Source: Albidovulum sp. (GTDB lineage: Bacteria; Pseudomonadota; Alphaproteobacteria; Rhodobacterales; Rhodobacteraceae). From it: a stretch of DNA of 47,782 nt. Numbering within the stretch: the first letter of the stretch is position 1; every line of letters starts with the position of its first letter. The DNA lies in the NCBI GenBank assembly GCA_030837785.1, contig JAUQYA010000098.1:1-47782 (forward strand), written 5' to 3'. A program made the translations under genes and the position numbers. This document shows, in pieces, positions 44,670 through 47,782 of the stretch. The notes beneath the pieces are model-generated. The model saw only the letters and a program-made list of their open reading frames with translations, ran no database searches and was not told where the DNA came from.

Positions 44670-45791
44670 TCAGTCCTGCTTGGCGAAGTAGCTGTACTTG
44701 CCGTCGTCGCCCTTCTTCCATTCATACATGATGTAGTCGGGACGGGTGATGTCGCCCTTCTCGTTGAAGGACAACTCGCCCAGCACCGTCTGGAACGGGC
44801 CCTTCGCCTTCAGCGCCTCGGCGATCGCCATCGTGTCGTTCGACCCGGCGGCGGCGGCCGCAGCGGCCACGACCTGGACCGCGGCGTAGGAGTAGAGCGT
44901 GTAGGCCTCGGGCTCGAAGCCCTCGGCGCGGAAGGTGTCGACCAGGGCCTTGGCTTCGGGGCGCAGGCGCGGATCGGGGGCGAAGGTGTTCATCGTGCCC
45001 GCGACCGCGTCGCCCGCGATGGCGGCGAGTTCGTTCGACACGATGCCGTCGCCCGACATCAGCGGCACCTTCAGCCCCTGGTCGGCCATCTGCCGGATCA
45101 GAAGCCCGGCCTCGGTATGCAGGCCGCCGTAATAGACCAGCGTGACGCCGGCTTCCTTCATTTTGGCGACCAGCGCCGAGAAGTCCTTGTCGCCCGCGTT
45201 GATGCCTTCATACATCACCTCGGTCACGCCGCCCTTGTTCATCGCCGCCTTGGTCAGGTCGGCAAGGCCCTGGCCGTAGGGGGTCTTGTCGTGGACGACG
45301 GCGATCTTGGCGTCCTTGTAGTGCTCGGCGATATAGGCGCCGGCGATATCGCCCTGCTGGTCGTCGCGGCCGCAGGTCCGGAACGTGTTCCACATGCCGC
45401 GGTCGGTATAGACCGGGTTGGTGGCGGCGGGCGAAACCTCGAGGATGCCGTTCTCGGCATAGACTTCCGAGGCCGGGATCGACACGCCCGAGTTGAAGTG
45501 ACCGATCACCACCTTGACGCCATCGGCCACGAACTTGTTGGCGACCGAGACGCCCTGTTTCGGGTCGGACTGGTCATCGCCCAGCGTGATCTGGATCTGC
45601 TCGCCGTTCATCCCGCCGGCCGCGTTGATGTCGGCGATGGCCTTTTCGGCGCCCTTCTGGATCTGTGCGCCGAAGGCGGCGTTCGGACCGGTGAGCGGTG
45701 CGCCCACGGCGAGGAGGATGTCGGCCCAGGCGGCGCTCGCAAGCCCGAGAGAGGCCGCCAGCGCAAGGGCCGAAAGGACGGATTTCTTCAT
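44670..45791 (-). CDS. Branched-chain amino acid ABC transporter substrate-binding protein
   Basis: The 373-residue type 1 periplasmic binding protein has a signal peptide (about 1-23, ending AWA). The mature start (DILLAVGAPLTGPNAAFGAQ) and SNKFVADGVKVVIGHFNSG-like segments fit the LivK/LivJ family. Two cysteines are available for the usual disulfide. It likely binds leucine, isoleucine or valine, though this family also binds other ligands. It lies after livG, livF and a small membrane gene. Confidence 0.92.
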   Translation of the reverse strand: MKKSVLSALALAASLGLASAAWADILLAVGAPLTGPNAAFGAQIQKGAEKAIADINAAGGMNGEQIQITLGDDQSDPKQGVSVANKFVADGVKVVIGHFNSGVSIPASEVYAENGILEVSPAATNPVYTDRGMWNTFRTCGRDDQQGDIAGAYIAEHYKDAKIAVVHDKTPYGQGLADLTKAAMNKGGVTEVMYEGINAGDKDFSALVAKMKEAGVTLVYYGGLHTEAGLLIRQMADQGLKVPLMSGDGIVSNELAAIAGDAVAGTMNTFAPDPRLRPEAKALVDTFRAEGFEPEAYTLYSYAAVQVVAAAAAAAGSNDTMAIAEALKAKGPFQTVLGELSFNEKGDITRPDYIMYEWKKGDDGKYSYFAKQD

Positions 45792-45901
45792 TGGAAAACT
45801 CCCATGTTGTACGGAACCCTTCGTAATCGGTCAGCCGCCGGTGTTCCGCTCACCGTGCCGCTGCGCGCGCCACCCGGCGATCACCGGGCGGCGGAAGCCG
45901 G

Positions 45902-46246
45902 TCATTTCGACGCCCAGCTGAAGGGCGAGGTCTTGCGGTAGAGCCAGTAGTATTGGGTCGTCATCTGGCGCGTCCGCGTGAACCGGTATCCAGCATATGC
46001 GAACACCAAAAGGATCGCGGTATCAACCAGATAATAGTGTATCGACAGGAAGGTGCCGGCAAAGAGCGCGTGGTGGATGAAGCGGATCGCCACACCCAGG
46101 AGCGCCACGTAGGTGAGCAGCACCCCCAGGTCGCTCCAGCTTTCGGCCGCCGCGCGTCCGGTGCGCCAGGCCGTCCAGCCGCCCATCACGAAGGTGATCA
46201 GCGCAAAGGTCAGGACCGACGGTTCCTCATACAGGATTCCCTGCAT
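45902..46246 (-). CDS. Small membrane protein in the liv operon (possibly DUF6867)
   Basis: The 114-residue protein has three hydrophobic helices (about 12-28, 40-58 and 68-87) and a charged C-terminus. It lies between livF (31-base gap) and the binding protein (110-base gap), on the same strand. It resembles what I recall as DUF6867, found beside alphaproteobacterial liv genes. Function unknown; a transporter accessory role is inferred from context. Confidence 0.75.
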   Translation of the reverse strand: MQGILYEEPSVLTFALITFVMGGWTAWRTGRAAAESWSDLGVLLTYVALLGVAIRFIHHALFAGTFLSIHYYLVDTAILLVFAYAGYRFTRTRQMTTQYYWLYRKTSPFSWASK

Positions 46247-46277
46247 CGCTACGCACTCCCCCGTATCGCCACCGGCA

Positions 46278-47003
46278 TCAGTGATGCCCCCCTTCCAGAT
46301 AGGCCGCGCGGACCTCGGGGTTGGACAGAAGCTCCCTGCTCGGCCCCGACATCGTGATCTTGCCGTTCACCAGAACATAACCGCGGTCCGAAAGCTTGAG
46401 CGCGGCGAAGGCGTTCTGCTCCACCAGGAAGACCGTCAGCCCCTCCCGCTGGTTCAGGATCCGGATCGCCGCGAAGATCTGCTTGACGATCAATGGCGCA
46501 AGGCCGAGCGAGGGTTCGTCCAGCAGAAGGAGCTTCGGCCGCGCCATCAGCGCCCGCGCGATCGACAGCATCTGCTGTTCGCCGCCCGACAGCGTCCCGC
46601 CGCGCTGGTGCTGGCGTTCCTTCAGCCGCGGGAAGAGGGTGAAGACCTTTTCCACGTCTTCCCTGAAATGGGTCTGGCCGTCGATGCTCGCCCCCATCTG
46701 GAGGTTTTCGAGCACCGTCATGCGCTGGAAGATCCGCCGCCCCTCGGGCGACTGGGCGATCCGCCGGCGGGCGATCAGATGCGTCGGCATCCGGGTGATG
46801 TCGTCGCCCTCGAACAGCACCCGGCCGGTGCGGGCCTGCGGCGCGCCGCAGACGGTCATCATCAGCGTCGACTTGCCGGCACCGTTCGCGCCGATCAGGC
46901 AGACGATCTCGCCACGGCCGACCTCGACGTCGACGCCGGCGAGCGCGCGGATGTTGCCGTAGTAGGTCTCGACACCCTCGACCTTGAGAAGTGCATCCGT
47001 CAT
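46278..47003 (-). CDS. livF: Branched-chain amino acid ABC transporter ATP-binding protein LivF
   Basis: The 241-residue ATPase has Walker A GANGAGKST at 38-46, signature LSGGEQ at 138-143 and Walker B LLLLDEPS at 158-165. The short length and LivF-type tail fit the high-affinity branched-chain amino acid system. The start overlaps the livG stop as ATGA. Confidence 0.93.
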   Translation of the reverse strand: MTDALLKVEGVETYYGNIRALAGVDVEVGRGEIVCLIGANGAGKSTLMMTVCGAPQARTGRVLFEGDDITRMPTHLIARRRIAQSPEGRRIFQRMTVLENLQMGASIDGQTHFREDVEKVFTLFPRLKERQHQRGGTLSGGEQQMLSIARALMARPKLLLLDEPSLGLAPLIVKQIFAAIRILNQREGLTVFLVEQNAFAALKLSDRGYVLVNGKITMSGPSRELLSNPEVRAAYLEGGHH

Positions 47004-47782
47004 GCCCCGGCCCCCTCGGTCGTGTGCGTGATCTGCTCCAGCACCTCTTCCACCTCGTCGTCCTCGACGCCGAGATAGGCGGCGATGACCTTCGGGTCGT
47101 TCTTCACTTCCTCGGGCGTGCCGTCGGAAATCTTGATGCCGTATTCCAGCACCACGATGTGATCGGAGATTTCCATGACCACCGACATGTCATGCTCGAT
47201 CAAGAGAAGTGAGGTGCCGGTCTCGTCGCGGATCGCGCGCAGGAGCGCGTTCAGCTCCGTGCTCTCGCGCGGGTTGAGGCCCGCCGCCGGTTCGTCGAGG
47301 CAGAGAAGCTCGGGGCCGGTGCACATGGCGCGCGCGATCTCGAGCCGGCGCTGCGCCCCGTAGGGCAGGTCGCCCGCCGGATCGTCGGCCCGATCGACCA
47401 GCCCGGCCTTTTCCAGCCAGTGCTTCGCCTTCCGGGTCGCCTCGGCCGAGGCCTGCCGGTAGGCCGGAAAGCCCAGAAGCCCCAGCACGGTGTAGCCGGA
47501 TGCCCGCATCAGCATGTTGTGCTGTGCGACCAGCAGGTTTTCCAGAACCGTTAGCCCGGTGAACAGCCGGATGTTCTGGAAGGTGCGTGCGACCTTGGCA
47601 TGATGGTTGATGCGGAAGTCGTTCAGCCGCTCCAGATGGAACTGGGTGCCGTCGCGCTGGATCAGGGTCTGCATGCCCATCGTCGGCCGGTAGAAGCCGG
47701 TCACGCAGTTGAAGACGGTGGTCTTGCCGGCACCGTTCGGCCCGATCAGTGCGGTGATCTCGCCCCGGCGCACGTCGAACGA
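47000..47782 (-). CDS. livG: Branched-chain amino acid ABC transporter ATP-binding protein LivG (partial)
   Basis: The N-terminus lies beyond the window end. The visible 260 residues include Walker A GPNGAGKTT, the LivG-type signature PYGAQRRLEIARAM in place of LSGGQ, and Walker B LLCLDEP. The valine at 47773-47771 is internal and not a start. livH and livM are presumably further upstream outside the window. Confidence 0.92.
   Translation of the reverse strand, partial: SFDVRRGEITALIGPNGAGKTTVFNCVTGFYRPTMGMQTLIQRDGTQFHLERLNDFRINHHAKVARTFQNIRLFTGLTVLENLLVAQHNMLMRASGYTVLGLLGFPAYRQASAEATRKAKHWLEKAGLVDRADDPAGDLPYGAQRRLEIARAMCTGPELLCLDEPAAGLNPRESTELNALLRAIRDETGTSLLLIEHDMSVVMEISDHIVVLEYGIKISDGTPEEVKNDPKVIAAYLGVEDDEVEEVLEQITHTTEGAGA

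Overview
The window is a GC-rich chromosomal segment (well above 60% G+C) from a denitrifying alphaproteobacterium, most likely of the Rhodobacteraceae/Paracoccaceae. I base that on the nirS-type cluster in the Paracoccus-like order nirS-E-C-F-DL-G-H-J-N, the style of the housekeeping proteins, a Rhodobacterales-looking REP element between accD and folC, and a candidate CceR-type operator before pyruvate kinase. I see no tRNA, rRNA, CRISPR array, transposase, integrase or phage gene. No stretch above about 300 bases lacks a gene. Species and all homologies are judged by eye.

Layout. (1) 1-7371: the 3' end of nirS, then nirE, nirC, nirF, nirDL, nirG, nirH, nirJ, nirN and a small membrane protein. 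All are on the + strand and almost all overlap or abut; together they make and insert heme d1 for cytochrome cd1 nitrite reductase. (2) 7394-12365: a DeoR-type regulator divergent from glpD-glpK and an iron-alcohol-dehydrogenase-like gene that lacks the segment carrying the first metal ligands. (3) 12369-16771, minus strand: an LLM flavin monooxygenase, folC, accD and a CPBP protease. (4) 16908-23668, plus strand: ilvD, a lipoprotein, two unknown conserved-looking genes, a 2,4-dienoyl-CoA reductase and a LysR regulator. (5) 23711-26667, minus strand: four tightly coupled genes (CinA-like, GNAT, AhpD-like, OmpA-like). (6) 26785-29921: map, N-formylglutamate amidohydrolase and pyk.

(7) 29930-35657, minus strand: a hydroxyproline catabolic operon (DapA-type deaminase, D-amino-acid dehydrogenase, hydroxyproline 2-epimerase, aconitase X) under a GntR regulator with candidate operators. 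(8) 35801-39848: a lytic transglycosylase, an Lrp regulator divergent from alanine dehydrogenase, a small exported protein, mscL and a GST. (9) 39885-44455, minus strand: rpmI-rplT, a terminator, pheS, a low-GC small membrane gene, pheT. (10) 44670-47782, minus strand: a branched-chain amino acid ABC transporter segment, livG (cut by the window end), livF, a small membrane protein and a livK-type binding protein.

Most of the window is ordinary core metabolism. The best candidates for something new are the roughly 47% GC membrane gene between pheS and pheT (42374-42637), the internally deleted metal-site region of the Fe-ADH homologue (11322-12365), the two-helix membrane gene overlapping the end of nirN, and the inverted-repeat operators at the hydroxyproline, ald and pyk promoters. 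I did not find a clear defence, mobile or secretion system.
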